The notes under the pieces are model-generated. The model made no database searches. It saw only the letters and a list, made by a program, of their open reading frames with translations, and was not told the origin of the DNA. The position numbers and the translations under genes were made by a program. From Tillandsia leiboldiana (lineage: Eukaryota; Streptophyta; Magnoliopsida; Poales; Bromeliaceae), in the NCBI GenBank assembly GCA_029204045.2, contig CM055066.1, positions 16,812,484 to 16,876,483 on the forward strand: a stretch of 64,000 bases of DNA. Direction: 5' to 3'. This document shows positions 34,601 through 46,959 of this stretch, in pieces. The stretch's first letter is position 1, and each line of letters begins with the position of its first letter.

Positions 34601-35200
34601 CCGAAGTTTTCCTCGGGTTGCGTGCTGCCATAAATGTGTGAGCACGGTGTTCAGCAAGTTAAAGGTCACCTGCTGGAGGTGACGGCTCGTAAAAATGATT
34701 TTCTGTTTAAGAGAACGAGTGAAAACAGTGTTCAAAAAGCATTAAAAGTGCGGTTTTTGAAAACCTTAAGGGTCTAGGTAAGTTGTTGGTCGGGTTTGAG
34801 TTTTCCCTGATCAGTATTTTTGATTCAGGTTGGCACGGTTTGCCTCTGGTTTCGAGTGTTCGGTCGATACAGTTTAGTCGCCTGCAAAACGACAGGTGGG
34901 TTATCTTCGGTCCGGGTTTTATCAGTTCGGCCCTCTGGGGTGCGATACTGGTTGGACCCCTGTTTTTGGTAGCTTAACTTAATCTCTTTGAGCCTGCTTT
35001 TCTTTGATTGTATTATATCTACTATCTGCCTGATCTATGCCTGTTATCTGTTCTATTCTGCCTTACATGATTGTTCATAGTACCTCTAGCATTTATACTT
35101 TTACTTGGACCCTTCCAGGGTTGATTGGTGAGCCTGTTTGTCCTGCTGATCAAACGATACACTGCTGAGCACATAGATTTACTTAACTGATATTTTACCC

Positions 35201-35346
35201 AGCTTCGTAGGGTCGCCGGAGTCTGTTCTTGTTTGATAGGATAAAGGCACTGCTCTGCGAGGTTTGGATCGAAAACCCAAGCTTCGTAGTGTCGCCTGAG
35301 TCTGTTCTTGTTTGATAGGACGAGGGCAACGCTCTTCGAGGTTTGG
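35201..35346 (+). repeat. Tandem duplication, ~75 bp unit
   Basis: AGCTTCGTAGKGTCGCC, GAGTCTGTTCTTGTTTGATA and GAGGTTTGG occur twice, at 35201 and 35280, with small differences. Confidence 0.85.
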
Positions 35347-36553
35347 ACTTTTCAAAACAGTTTTCTTAAAATATGTGTTTAAGTTTTGTATCATTTGGTT
35401 GGTTTGTGAGGTTGAGTTGAGTTTATCTGTGAGCTTCTGTTGAGAGAGATTTGCCTTGATCTTGCATATGAGTTGAGATTTATTGTTTAGTTGCTGAGTG
35501 TTCCTGCATGGGTGTTGAGATTCAGTTGATCTTGTCATTGCATCCCAGTGGGGATTTCCCCGGCTTGTAGCCGATTACCCGGTCGGTGGACCGCCAGTTT
35601 GAGCATTTGCATATGATTCGCCCGCACCGTTGTTCTTCACGTACACCAGCGGACTGATCCCCTGTAGCGGTGTACTTTACCGGTAAAGTGGTTAGCAGTT
35701 GCAACCCGTGACCCTCAGCGGAGGGAATGTCAACCAGGTGGTGCCAGGTGGGCAGCCTTGCCTGAGGTCTTGTGAAGGTCAATATGGTAGCTTGTGATTG
35801 GGTCTTTTTGTTTTCATTTATATGATGCATGTGTTGTTAAGTTACTTTAACATACTTCCTGGATTCTTTGATCTGGCTTCTAGTTATCTACCTGTATATG
35901 ATTCTTTGTGATGCCTTTGATTATAGTTTCATTGTTATCTTGCTGATTGTCCTAACTCCTTGATGCATTGATTATCCTGATACATGTTTGTCCTGTTTTA
36001 AATTCTGCTAAAATTATCTCCTATGCTTGTACCCAGATTAAAAGTTTTGCTTTCTTTACAGCACCAGTTATATATCTGCTTTACCCTAACCCATGGTCTA
36101 TTACTATCCTCTAGCATTGTATACCAGTAGGTACGATCTGCTATTTCTCGGCTCGTCGTGCCCACTGGGATACACTCCGGTGTGTCTCACACCCTCGGAT
36201 GACTGTTTTTCAGGTCGAGCGGGTGTTGAGATGTCGGTACGAGTTGGTGAGATAACGAGATAGAGCTTGACCCTGGACAGCCGATAGCCAAGCATTTAGT
36301 TATTTGATGTAACAAGGAAAATGTAATAAGTTGTTGTAATTGTGTAATTTAATATTTGTGTTATATTAGTGGTACGTAGATAGTAATCTGATTGATTGCC
36401 AAGCTAGCCGTGCATATATAGAAAAGGCTCAATCCCCAGTGGGATTGGGACTCTTCTATATATGTGGCGGTCTGTTGCGCCCTGGCTGGTTTTAAACTCT
36501 GATTTTAAAAAAAAAAAAATTTAGACGCTGGTTTTTAAACTCGGGGCGTGACA

Positions 36554-36840
36554 CTAATTGAGGCGGCTGAGGTCGCGATGCGGATTATATGCTCATATTG
36601 CTTACACGCACACCGACGGTTTGGCCACTGCACAGGATGTATTTTTCCGGAAAGATGGTAAGGATTACCCGTGTACCCCACGACTAGAGATGATGGGGAT
36701 CCCTCAAGGAGAGGCGACTGCTGTAGGGCCCCTGAACCCCATGCAGCTTTTTCCCGTGAATCCACTATGTAAACACCTGTTGATGGTGTATCTGGCCCAT
36801 AGTGCATCAAAGGGGTGCCGCAGATGGACCCTGTGAGCTT
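36554..36840. other. Unassigned interval
   Basis: About 290 bp between the end of the 6.3-kb LTR-like unit and recognisable LTR sequence. I see no gene, no repeat of other parts of this window and no element ends. Confidence 0.4.
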
Positions 36841-37039
36841 TGGTTAGCTGTATTGGCTTTCGGCTGCTTTTGCCGAATTTTAGAAAAGGATTTAGGCCAA
36901 ACGGATGGTGGATTTGGATTCAGCGCGAAAAAATGCTTGAAAATGGCTTTTTGTTTGCTTGATTCTGAGTCCGGATGGCCAAAAACGGACTCCCGAAAGT
37001 TTTACAGCTTTTCTGGTGCATGGGGGAGCCGTGGACCGG

Positions 37040-37630
37040 CGGGGGTGCCACGTGGCAGGCCCGGATTGGCCGGTGCACGCGGCCGGGTCCACGGAGCGCA
37101 AGGGTATGGACCGGAGTGCACCGCGGGGCGCGTGGACCGGGGGCGCGCCACGTGGCAGCGCCTGATTGGGCGGCTCAGGTGCGCTCGGTCCGCGGGTGCG
37201 TGCGGGGAGGCGTGGACCGGGGGCGCGCCACGTGGCAGCACCCGGTTGGCGGGCGCACCAGCGCGCGGTCCACGCAGCGCGCGGGGCAGGTGTCGGGGGC
37301 AGGCGCCGTACCGCGGGCAGGTGGCCGTACGCGGGGCAAGCGCGGGCGACGTCGGCGGTTCCACGTGGCGCCCGCTGATTCGCGGGCGCCACCTACCGCG
37401 TTGACGCGGGCAGGGACACGTGGCGCTCTCCGCGGTGGCTTGCACGGCTGCAGCGTGTTCCGGGGACGCGTGGCGGGTCGGACAAAGCGCCGATCCTGTC
37501 CGACGGCGTGTAGCGGGCCGGGCCGCACTGTGCGTGCCCGAAAAACCGTGGGCCGGGCCGCACTGTGCGCGCCCGAAACTTGGGACAAAATGGGAATTTT
37601 CCCATTTGTTCCTCCAGCACTATAAATACC
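37040..37630 (+). promoter_or_regulatory. G3 LTR promoter with G-box array
   Basis: GCCACGTGGCAG occurs near 37047, 37147 and 37227, with TTCCACGTGGCG near 37359 and GACACGTGGCGC near 37414. The TATA box CTATAAATACC is at 37620-37630. It is the plus-strand counterpart of 28130-28880. Confidence 0.65.
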
Positions 37631-37898
37631 TGCCGAGCCTTCTTCTTTGGCTTTTTTTCTCTTAACCCGCGCCTCTTCTGCCCGAGCCACCTTAAGGAGA
37701 TTTGTTCATCTCTTAATCCTTGATCTTCCTGCCAAGTTCTAGGATTTTAGGAGCACACATCCCTAGGTTCCCCATTTTACGGCGCGGCGCAACGTTGCAT
37801 TCCTGTGTTCTTCTTCGGCGTAGCGGCAGGGTTTTAGCTCCCCTGGGCTACCCCGAGGTCCTTTTTCTATGATTCTTGCGCCGACAGACTCCTAAGAG

Positions 37899-39654
37899 GT
37901 AGGGCTTCATCTTTTGTTTTGGTCACACTTTCCCGTTTCGAGGTTTTGGCACGGATCCCGAGGCAAACAGTGACCCCTTTTTCTGTGTGGATTCCCTTGA
38001 CAGCCCTGAGGTATTTTGGCCGTATCTTCGCGCACGAGCGTCAGACGGAAACGAGCTTGTACAACTTTTTCATCTACGGATCGCAAGGAACGCGTTCGTA
38101 TTTTTCTTGGATTTTCCAGAGTATTATTTCGAGGTGAAAATCACTGTTTTCTCAGTGAACAGTGTACAGTTTTAGCACATATTTTTGTATGATGTACCCC
38201 TCTTGCCGAATTTATATCTTGACTTACCGAACTCAGATTTGGGCGTGCAAGGTACCGTTGCGAAGCTATCGACGCGAGGATCGCCGTGATATTTTTCTTG
38301 GAATTTCCTAGGCACATTCTGCAGGTGATAATTTAGCAGTTTTGGGACTGTTGTTGTATGTGGACTGTATGGACAGTATTTGGGAAATTAAATGTTTTAG
38401 TGGACTTTGTATTGTGCCAGGAGTGTTTCGGGTGTGCTGAACTTATTGGAGCAAAGGGATTTGGAATTTTGGTATTTTTCATCTGTACGGATCCGGACAG
38501 TTCGCACTTCAGGTGGGTGGTTGTTGTACTCCTCTCCTTTGGTATGCCCACTAGGAACATCAGAGTGTTCCCTCATTTTTGAGGCCCAAAGTATTATTAG
38601 TAACCTTGCATGCTCTAGGGAATTAATTATTGGTTGATTGATCCTTGATAAATTGTTGTAGAATGATTACTTTATTTAATCGCTTAATTATTCTGGGCTG
38701 CATGTTTAGGGGCAGAATAGTAATTGAGGACTGCAAGATTGATGATTTCTCGTATGAGACTGTCACCTTAGCTTATGTCACTCTAAACTGATTATTCTTG
38801 GAAAATGGACACAATATTGGGACAAATGCAAGTTTAAACTGGTCACTTATCTCAGTCATCTTTTTACTGCTACACTTTCTTTGGGACTTGACTTAGGAGA
38901 AACCATGCTTTTATTCTTTTCTTCTCCTATTATTGATAGACTTGAGGCATAGTTGCTCGGGTTCGAGCGGGGGTTGGTCAGTGTGGTCAGGTGTTGGGGA
39001 TTTGGGACAGGCTGGGCTTTATGACAGGGTATTGCGGCAACCACGGATCTTGGGTGGTTGACCGGGTTGTACTATTGCATCAGATTGGGTGATGGGGATC
39101 GGGCTATCTTTCGTGGAGGGTTTTTCCCACTTCGATCATTGTCATGATCCAGTCCTGCTACAGTGAGATATTGAGACATGATTTCCTTACTCGTGTGGGT
39201 CGCTCCCCTCGAGTGCCACTCCGGAGTGTGCGACCGGACGGATCGAGGCCGGTCTGTTATTACTTTAGAGCTGATCGGACGGGCCGAGGCCGATCTGTTA
39301 CTTACTTTGGGGACATGACCGTATCAGGCAGTAGTCGGTCAGTATCCCCACAGATGAGATTAGCAGGCAGTGCCAGTGTCCACTGGCGTTAGATTGGGTC
39401 GTTTTGACAGGCTTCTTGATACTGATGCATACTTTTCCATCCTTCTTGGTTTATCATGTAGAGGCATATTAGGGGTAGCACTTCATCAGTTGTCATTCAT
39501 AGCTTCACCCCCCTTTCTGTTCTTCCCCTTTTGCCTCTGATTACCTGGTGGGCATATTTGAGCTGAGGCTTTACCCACTAGGGGAGGCTACTGTTTATAG
39601 TAGTACTTACCCCCATTGTCTTTTCTTGTTTCTTTCTTCCCCTTTGTTTTGCAG
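37899..39654 (+). other. Predicted LTR intron (G3)
   Basis: The donor is CTAAGAG|GTAGGGC, about 270 bp after the TATA box. The acceptor is a 40-bp pyrimidine run ending TTTGTTTTGCAG|AGTC. The same pair of sites, in the same order, is seen in G2 and G4. Splicing is inferred. Confidence 0.45.
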
Positions 39655-40059
39655 AGTCCTCTGCGGGAGTTGCTGGGCCGTCAGCAACTGATCGAGGTAA
39701 GCGGATTGCGGACTAGATAGAGAGCCACCCGAGGGTTGTAGCACGTAGCTGGAGCTTTTGGGTACCTGGTCTTCTCAGACAGCTTTTGTTTATTTCTTTT
39801 TGGGTCTGGCTTTTGCCAGCTGTTTGTATTTAGTGGTGAGCTGGGAGAGACATCTGTATTTTATTCCACTGTTGTACTCTTTTACTTCCAGCTTCTGTCT
39901 GAGATACAGTAGTTTTAGTTTAGCTCTGATTTTTATGCTCTTTTATTATTATTTCTTATATCTGAGCAGGTTACCGACGCTTCGTGTATGTGGGAAATAC
40001 CGCATGCACGACGGATCTGTAGACGGGCCCGGGTTCTGGTTTACACCCGGGGCGTGACA

Positions 40060-40492
40060 ACTGCTACTTGGGCAGTGGAGGGGATTGGTGGCACCAAGAA
40101 AATGAGAACGCTATTTGGTGTCGGGGCCCAATGGCTATTTGGGGTTGGGGCCCAACATACATCTGGGGTAGGGGCCCATGTTTTCTATCTGGGATAGGAG
40201 CCCAACGTGATTGTGATAGGGATTTAGCAGTACATGAGGGGGAAGTGAATGCTCTGGCGTATCGGTTTGTCTTTATAGTTTATTGCATTTACTTGTTTAC
40301 ATCTACTTTATCAGTCACTGACTACCCACACTATGACTGGTTCGAGCAGGGGTGGGAACCGGGACGACGGTGAGGCATCGATTAGAGGACCCTAGCCATG
40401 TTGGCTATTAAACTTTACAGTTTATGGTTATCTCCTTACTGCTTGGTTAGTTTAACTATGAATTACTTGTGTATGGTTTCTTGTGGACGTTG
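40060..40492. other. Unassigned interval with a minisatellite
   Basis: It lies between two Gypsy LTRs of opposite orientation. Apart from the minisatellite at 40111-40206 nothing is recognised. GGTTCGAGCAGGGGTGGG near 40340 resembles a block inside the LTRs (GGTTCGAGCGGGGGTTGG at 38958), so it is probably decayed LTR. Confidence 0.4.
40111..40206 (+). repeat. Minisatellite, 4 units of ~24 bp
   Basis: Four diverged units share TTTGGGGTNGGGGCCCAA. It reads as a WGxGP-type repeat in one frame, but there is no gene around it. Confidence 0.8.
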
Positions 40493-43400
40493 TGTCACGC
40501 CCCGGGGTCGAAACTACGACCCGGGCTCGCCAACAGATCCGCCACCTATGCCAAACCCGCATAGGCGAAGCGTCCTACCTGCAAGAAAAGTGCTACAGCT
40601 AAACAGATATCAGAGCTAAAAGATAAATCTATTGTAAAATTAAAACCAATGATCTGTACAACTGGAACTAAAGGTACAAAGTCCATCTCCCATAAATGAT
40701 AATCATACAAACCTCAAATACAAAACTCTGGACTCAACAGGGAGGTAATCCTGAATAAATAAATGGTACATCAGTGTACAGACTCACAGTACAAGTCAGA
40801 TCCTCACAATACATCAGTCTCTCAAAGAGAAAATAAAAACACTAATCTACCGACTCTACTGAAGATCTCCTCTGAAAGGGGTACCGCTACTCTCCAAAGA
40901 TAGGTAGGGATCTAGCTCGCGATTCCCTCCCCTCGAACAGCAACCGCAGAATCAGCAACACCCGCTAAGACTCTGCAAAACAAAGGAGAGAAGGGACAAA
41001 AAAGGGGGGGAGAACCCCCAACGGGTGTGAGAACTACACCATAAAGGAAGTTCTCAGTGGGTATCGCCACCAGGCCCGACGATCTGCCCACCAAGTCCAC
41101 AAGAGGCAATAAAAAAACTAATGCAGTAAAAACTGAACAAGAAAGCCGGAGACTCTCAACGGCTACCATGCCTCTATCTAACTGCTCAAAAGGGGAAAAC
41201 TCTGATAAAGATATGCAACACTCGCACACGAGGTGCTCAATCGACCCAATCGAGCTGACTGCCACACCGGGTCCAGTCAAACCTGCGCCCACCTACAACC
41301 ACCTCCCGCTGATGGGCAGGAATTACGTAGGGCGTCCAAACGGACTAACTCGCTATCAAGTTGTGGCTCATGCAGGCTATAGTCGGAATCCACGCTCTCT
41401 CCCTCAGAATGAATAGCCTTAAAATCACCAAACCTCTCGTACAACGGTCGGCTAACCCGCAACAACCACCGTCAAACCAAATGGCTCCCACCAACACTAG
41501 CACTTGTCTAAACACAGCTACTAGACTCCGCTCGGCCCCCAGGCACGAGTGCAACAATAAAAGTACCTGCCCGTATAAACCCAATCAAATGAACCGGTGT
41601 AAAACCCGGTACTGCCTGCTCTGCTGTCGAACTCAAGATCTGAGTAGCGGAATCTGCACACACGGCTCGAATCCGCGGGATCGGCCCACAAGCTCGCATC
41701 CCAAAATCTGAGTAGCGAAATCTACACACACGGCTCAAATCCGCGGGATCGGCCCGCAAGCTCGCATCCCAAAATGAGTATCAGACCTGCGCACATGGCT
41801 CGGTCTAAGGCCTACCTCCGGAGTGGCACTCGAGGGGAGCGACCCACATGAGTAAAGTAACTCTGTCATCAGTATCATAGGTATCACAATATAGCAGGAC
41901 TGGATCACGACTCTGATCAAAGTGGGAAAGCTCAACCACTAAAGAAAGCCTCGGCCCTCACTCAGATGCAAAAGTACTCAAATAGTGGGAAACCCCGTCC
42001 ACTAGAGAAATCTGATACCCAATCTGATGCACAGATAAATATCCGGTCAACCGCCCCATATCTGCGGATGCCGCAAAGTCCCACAGCTGAACCAACCTGT
42101 CCCAGATACAAAGTCCCGACTACACTACCCAGACCCCTGCTCGAACCCGAGCAACACTGACCGCCTGACTAACAAAGAAGGAGAAAAGAAAAGCATGGTT
42201 TCTCCTAAGTCAAGTTCCAATAAGTAGTGTAGCAATAAAAGGGGGCCTAACTATATGTCCATACAAGCATGCATTGTCTTCAAAGAAGAAATAAGAAAAT
42301 AAACCTCATGCCAAAATTAACAATGACTATACCTGTCCATAATCCTCGATCCAAAACCGCTCCTCAGAGTATAACCTGCACATAACTACATAATCATATC
42401 CCATTGCATAAACCAGCCTCATAAAAGGTTATGTGCTAACATGGCATGATAATTAATCACATAGGGTAACCTTGCCTTAGGTAAGCTTCCACTAATCATC
42501 AACATGAATATTCGATTAATACCATTGTCATAATATGAATAATTAACTTGCAATTCCCATAAAATCAACATTGTTAAGCTTACCGATCAATCCCAGGTAT
42601 TGTACCCTACACCTGCATGCAATTCTAACATATAGAATTAGAGAACTGTCCACCGGTTCTCGGAACAAAGCACCTACCTGAAACGCATTCCGCAGGCAAA
42701 GCCGAAGTCGGTGAAGTACGCAGCCACACGAAATCCAAAATCTGCCGGAACCGCACCCTCGGTAATCAGTCACACAAACCACTGTTCCAACAACAACATC
42801 GAAGCCGAGAATCAATTACATCACAACCAAGACTCTCAAAAACAGCATATGCTGTTTTTACCAACCAGCAGAGAGAAGAAGCCTTTTCACCTATATACAG
42901 ACATCCAAAAATTCCATAGAAATCACGGTTGCGATCCTCGCGACGAGTAGCCCCAAATCGACTATTTAAACGCCCCGTTCTGATACCTGTAGGCCAAGAA
43001 ACAATTCGGACAACATTGGAAGCCATTCCCTCAAGAACACAGTTCTGCTGAAAAGATAGCAGCAAAGAAGCTTAATTCTCACCCTCGAAATAAACCCATA
43101 AAAATCCAATAAAAATACAAGCGCGTTCCTCTCGAAGAGTAGATATCAATCTAGTCTTTAAACGTCTCGTTCTGATGCATGAGCGCCGAGATAAAAATCT
43201 GACAAGCCTCCGCTGTCCAAAAATCCACCAGCAAAACAGTGGCTCAGAGATGCCACGTAAACCATGCCAAGAACTCAAATTGAGACTAAGTGATCAACAC
43301 AAGAATCGAAGGCGTACCTCTCTTGAACGCGCTGCCACAAAAATCAGCTCAAAATACCATCGGAGTGATCCGGGGTACTTCGCGGACCGAAAAGTGGTGG

Positions 43401-44481
43401 TGAAAGCCAAAATCCAAGAAACGTCGCAGTACGCCGCGTCGCAGAAAGCGCGCATCTCGAGGCTTTCGAAAAATCTGGAAATCCCTCAGTAGATAGAGAA
43501 CAGGATGATGATCAATTTCTCTTCAAGCCTCAGCTGAAAATGGGCTCGGGAAAGGGCTCAAATCCGCGGCCCAAGAGGAGGTATATATAGCCCAAACCAA
43601 ACAATTGCCAAAATACCATCTGTGTCCTATTTTTCGGGCGCCCGAATGATTCGGGCTGCTACAGGGACCCCAAAATGCACGCCAAACCATCGAGTCCGAA
43701 ACGTCCCTGGAGCGCCACGTGTCCCAAAATAGCAAACACGAAAACCGGCCAATCTGTGAGCGCCACGTGGCACACCGGACAGCGCACAGCGCGCCAGCCG
43801 CTGCGGTCGCGCCACGTGGACCACTCCCGTGCTGACACGTGGCGTGCACATCGTCAACGCCCGCCATGCCGTCCGGTCACCTGCCCGCCGTACGGCACCT
43901 GCCCAGGTCACCTGCTCCATTGCGCTGTGTACACCCGGCGTACGAAGACCAGCCAACCACAAGATGCCACGTGTCCCTCCCCTGGTGCACGCCTCGCCCG
44001 TGGACCGCGCGCCTGCCCGCGCCTGCGCGCCTGCCCGCCGCCTGCCCGAGCCCGCGCCGCCGCGCTCCGCCGCTGCCCGCCGCCGGCCGGTTGCCGGAAT
44101 CACTGTTCCGGCCGTGAACAGTAATTTTACTGTTCCAAATTCCGAAAAATGCAAGTAAATAGTCCATTTTGATCGTTTTCGCGTGCTGAGTCCAAATCCG
44201 GTGTCCGATTTGCCAAATTCCATTCCTAAAAATTACCGAAGGCATCCGGAAAGGTGTTTCTTGGTCCAAACTTCGCGCTGACTCCATTTTTAATATCCGC
44301 TTCACGCGAAATTACTTCTAAACATCTAACGGGGTCCTCCGATCACTTATATGATCCATTTAACACCCGAAGTCCAACACTTGTGTCCAAATTAGTGCAG
44401 AAACACCGCCGACACGCCACATAGGCCTCCAGAAGCTGCTGGTAACACTGTAGAAGCCCTGCAGAGATCCGGGTCACCACA
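40493..44481 (-). repeat. Ty3/Gypsy 3' LTR (G4)
   Basis: A 3989-bp LTR. On the minus strand it starts TGTGGTGACCCGGATCTC at 44481 and ends GACCCCGGGGCGTGACA at 40493. A polypurine tract (CAGTGGGGGAGGA) precedes it at 44482-44496, so it is a 3' LTR. It holds a TATA box GTATATATAG at 43581-43590, donor-like AGAG|GTACGCC near 43318 and acceptor-like TTTGTTTTGCAG|AGTC near 40977. Confidence 0.88.
43581..43985 (-). promoter_or_regulatory. G4 LTR promoter with G-box array
   Basis: GCCACGTGTC or GCCACGTGGM motifs occur near 43713, 43762, 43811 and 43965, with ACACGTGGCG near 43834, upstream of the TATA box at 43581-43590. Confidence 0.6.
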
Positions 44482-46954
44482 TCCTCCCCCACTGAAGGAA
44501 AGTTTCATCCTCGAAACTAAGCAACTCACAAGGAGTATCCAACAACCTAGGGTAAGTACTCAACACTGCCATTTCCAGCTCCCAACTCACCTGTCACTCC
44601 CCGGGATTACTCATCAGCAACAACAATAACCAGTACGGCAGGGCCCAATTGCGTAATTCTCTCATCTCACGAGCCAGAATTCGCAACGGGCGTCCCTCGT
44701 ACTATAAATACTCACAGATCTCAAAGGAAACGAGTCCAACACGGGCGAGGGATCCACAAGCCAAACACTCCTGAGCTGAGACGTGGAAGAACCATCAAGA
44801 GCTCCAACAAAAGGCTGGGGGAAACGAAAGAACAACCAGTGTAGCACACACCAAAACCGCTCCCTGGTGCCAGCTCAACCAGGCGATCCGAAACATACCC
44901 ATACGGTCATCCAAAGAAAGGAAGCCCTAATCGGCTAGGGTCCTCGCTCAGTCACTCTCGGGTCACGACCATCCGCATGGACTGCTTTACCGCAGTCTAC
45001 CGTCCAAAAGGGACTCACAGGGACACAACCTCCAACCTGGTACACCATAATGGTCCCACACAGTGCCAGCTGTGGAATTCCAACTCCACCCCAGACAGTT
45101 TTCCTGCTCTAGGTATCCGCCAACACAATGGCCCTATCTGGGTGATCCAGAATGCTCAAAAGTAAACCAACGGTAACTCCATCGCCACCATGGAAGGCAT
45201 TGCTACAACTCGCAAGTCCATCACCCCGCACTAGCAAAGCAATAGTCGGTGCTGATATCAGTGTCATTATCCATTAGCTATGCTCTCCTGGCACTGCCAG
45301 ATCCAAGAAGCTCCTTACCTTGACCATAAATATTGATCTCGGCCAATTCCCAGATAGTATCCATATTGGCCGGATTTTCCACCGCCGCCCTTATGGCTAG
45401 CACAAAGTGACCCAAGAAGGTAAGCTTCAGAAGCTAAAACTTGTAGTCCAATAACACGGCATACAGCTTCTTCCACCCAAGCGTTATAGCACATCCACAA
45501 GTGTTCCTCTTATTCCAGGTCACTCAGGGAGTAAATCATAATATCCTTGGGGAACACCACTCCCAATCTGTCCAAGTACAACTGGAGCACACCATTCCTC
45601 AAATATCGAAAACAACAGGGCATTAATCATTCCATTTGGCCTCACTATGAGCTCATAATGCCCTACCGTGTCCCGAACGCCATCTGGCGAAACACTCAGC
45701 TGTATGATTCCAAAATCTGTACATGCATCAGTCAACAACTACCGGAGTATAACTCCATCAAAAGGTCCTAAATAATACCCGGACCTGCCTGTGCTCAAAC
45801 CACAAAAGAGCTCTCACAGTCATGTATCAGCAACGTGGCACGAGGTCAAACAGACCCTCGATCTATCAGATCCCAGTACCGGTGCCATCAACTCTCCCAG
45901 CTCTTACAGATAATATCCATGAGGTGCTATTGAGGTTGGCGCGGTTTCCAGATCCACGTCAATCGCAATCTCCATCTCCCTAACTGGCGGCATAATCATC
46001 GGCTCGAGTGGACTCACACCCGGGATCCCACAGCGATAGAAATATTCTTTAGTCCCGGTGCCGCCATAAACTCCTCTCACACTGTCGCTATAACCTGTGT
46101 GCTCGAACAGTCTCCATATAACAAGCCTTCTTTTGTCTGCCTCGCAGAATGTCACAGTCATCACTCTCCGCACTTAACCATCCAGTGGTACTGTGCCAAC
46201 TAATCCCAAGCACTGGGTCAAAACACCGAACTACAACCAATACCAATAGGTTTGCCGGTATAACTCATGGTCTCAACGGCACTGGACATGATCCACAAGC
46301 CTCCTTCACATGCACAACACCGATGGTAACCTGTACCTCTAGTGCACGTGGTAACAATTCTGCCTCTAGTCCATGCCGGAATGCAAAGTGCACTAACTCC
46401 GATTGCTGTGATGAAATCACAACTGCAACAACCCAAACCACTGCCGTGGCGCTCTCCAACCAGGCGTCACAATCTCACCCACACGATGCAAGCGGTTGTC
46501 GCTCAGTTCGTCAGAAAATATCCAAACCAATCACAAAGGGAGCACGACCTCTGTCCCTGCTCACACTGCGGCGACGAATAGGGTCCTCCGCAGATAACAA
46601 ATCCACGCTACCGCTGCGCTACTCTGATAGAGAGGCCGAAGCTGCCATCGGGGTCCACCCGATCTCCGACATCTCAGAAATCCATTATTGCAACCGTCAT
46701 ATGACAAGACACACATAATTCATGCAATTCCCTATACAATTATCCTTACTAAGCTCACCGCCCAATCACAAATATTATACCCCAAACATGCATGTTATCA
46801 ATCACAAAGGGTAACATTCCCTTGGGTAAGCTTTACATTAACCGTCCACAAGGATATCCACTATCCTGGAAAGGAAAACAAAAATGCCTCTGCCGGCCGA
46901 TCTGTCCTCCATCACCTAGTGCCAAGCGCCTCTATCCAGAACTCGCCTCTGGCG
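44482..46954 (-). pseudogene. Decayed Gypsy internal region, part 1
   Basis: It starts at the polypurine tract of G4. The minus strand keeps weak pol likeness: 45738-45520 reads TDFGIIQLSV, VGHYELIVRPNGMINALLFS and GQIGSGVPQG, the shape of a Gypsy reverse transcriptase (RYGHYEFLVMPFGLTNAPA), but most key residues are changed and other frames are closed. Copia C interrupts it at 46955. The assignment rests on position and faint motifs. Confidence 0.55.
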
Positions 46955-46959
46955 GCAGA

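Larger units (their letters stand above)
30212..36553 (+). repeat. Very long LTR-like unit (6.3 kb), no coding
   Basis: It begins TGTCACGACCTATCC and ends ACTCGGGGCGTGACA. No part of the start recurs near the end, and no primer binding site, polypurine tract or retroviral protein is seen. It therefore looks like a solo LTR or several fused LTR pieces. Inside are a leader-like block with CCCTAGTT (30600-30910), a GC-rich block (31200-31700), an (AG)n run (33023-33041), a tandem duplication (35201-35346) and an acceptor-like TTTTTCAG near 36210. The flanks TGTAA and CTAAT do not match, so the two ends may not come from one insertion. Confidence 0.5.
36841..40059 (+). repeat. Ty3/Gypsy LTR (G3), plus strand
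   Basis: It carries the family U3 block CGAATTTTAGAAAAGGATTT and GGATTTGGATTCAGCGCG, then a GC-rich G-box part, TATA box 37620-37630, donor and acceptor, and the end TTTACACCCGGGGCGTGACA at 40059. Its first ~100 bp are missing or diverged, so the start is approximate. No primer binding site follows, which suggests a solo or 3' LTR. Confidence 0.75.

Noticed and set aside
40068..40373. A frame with WGxGP repeats
   Set aside because: It is the 24-bp minisatellite in translation; no gene features surround it.
46149..46718. A 189-codon plus-strand frame
   Set aside because: It lies antisense to decayed Gypsy sequence, shows no domain, and overlaps other random frames.
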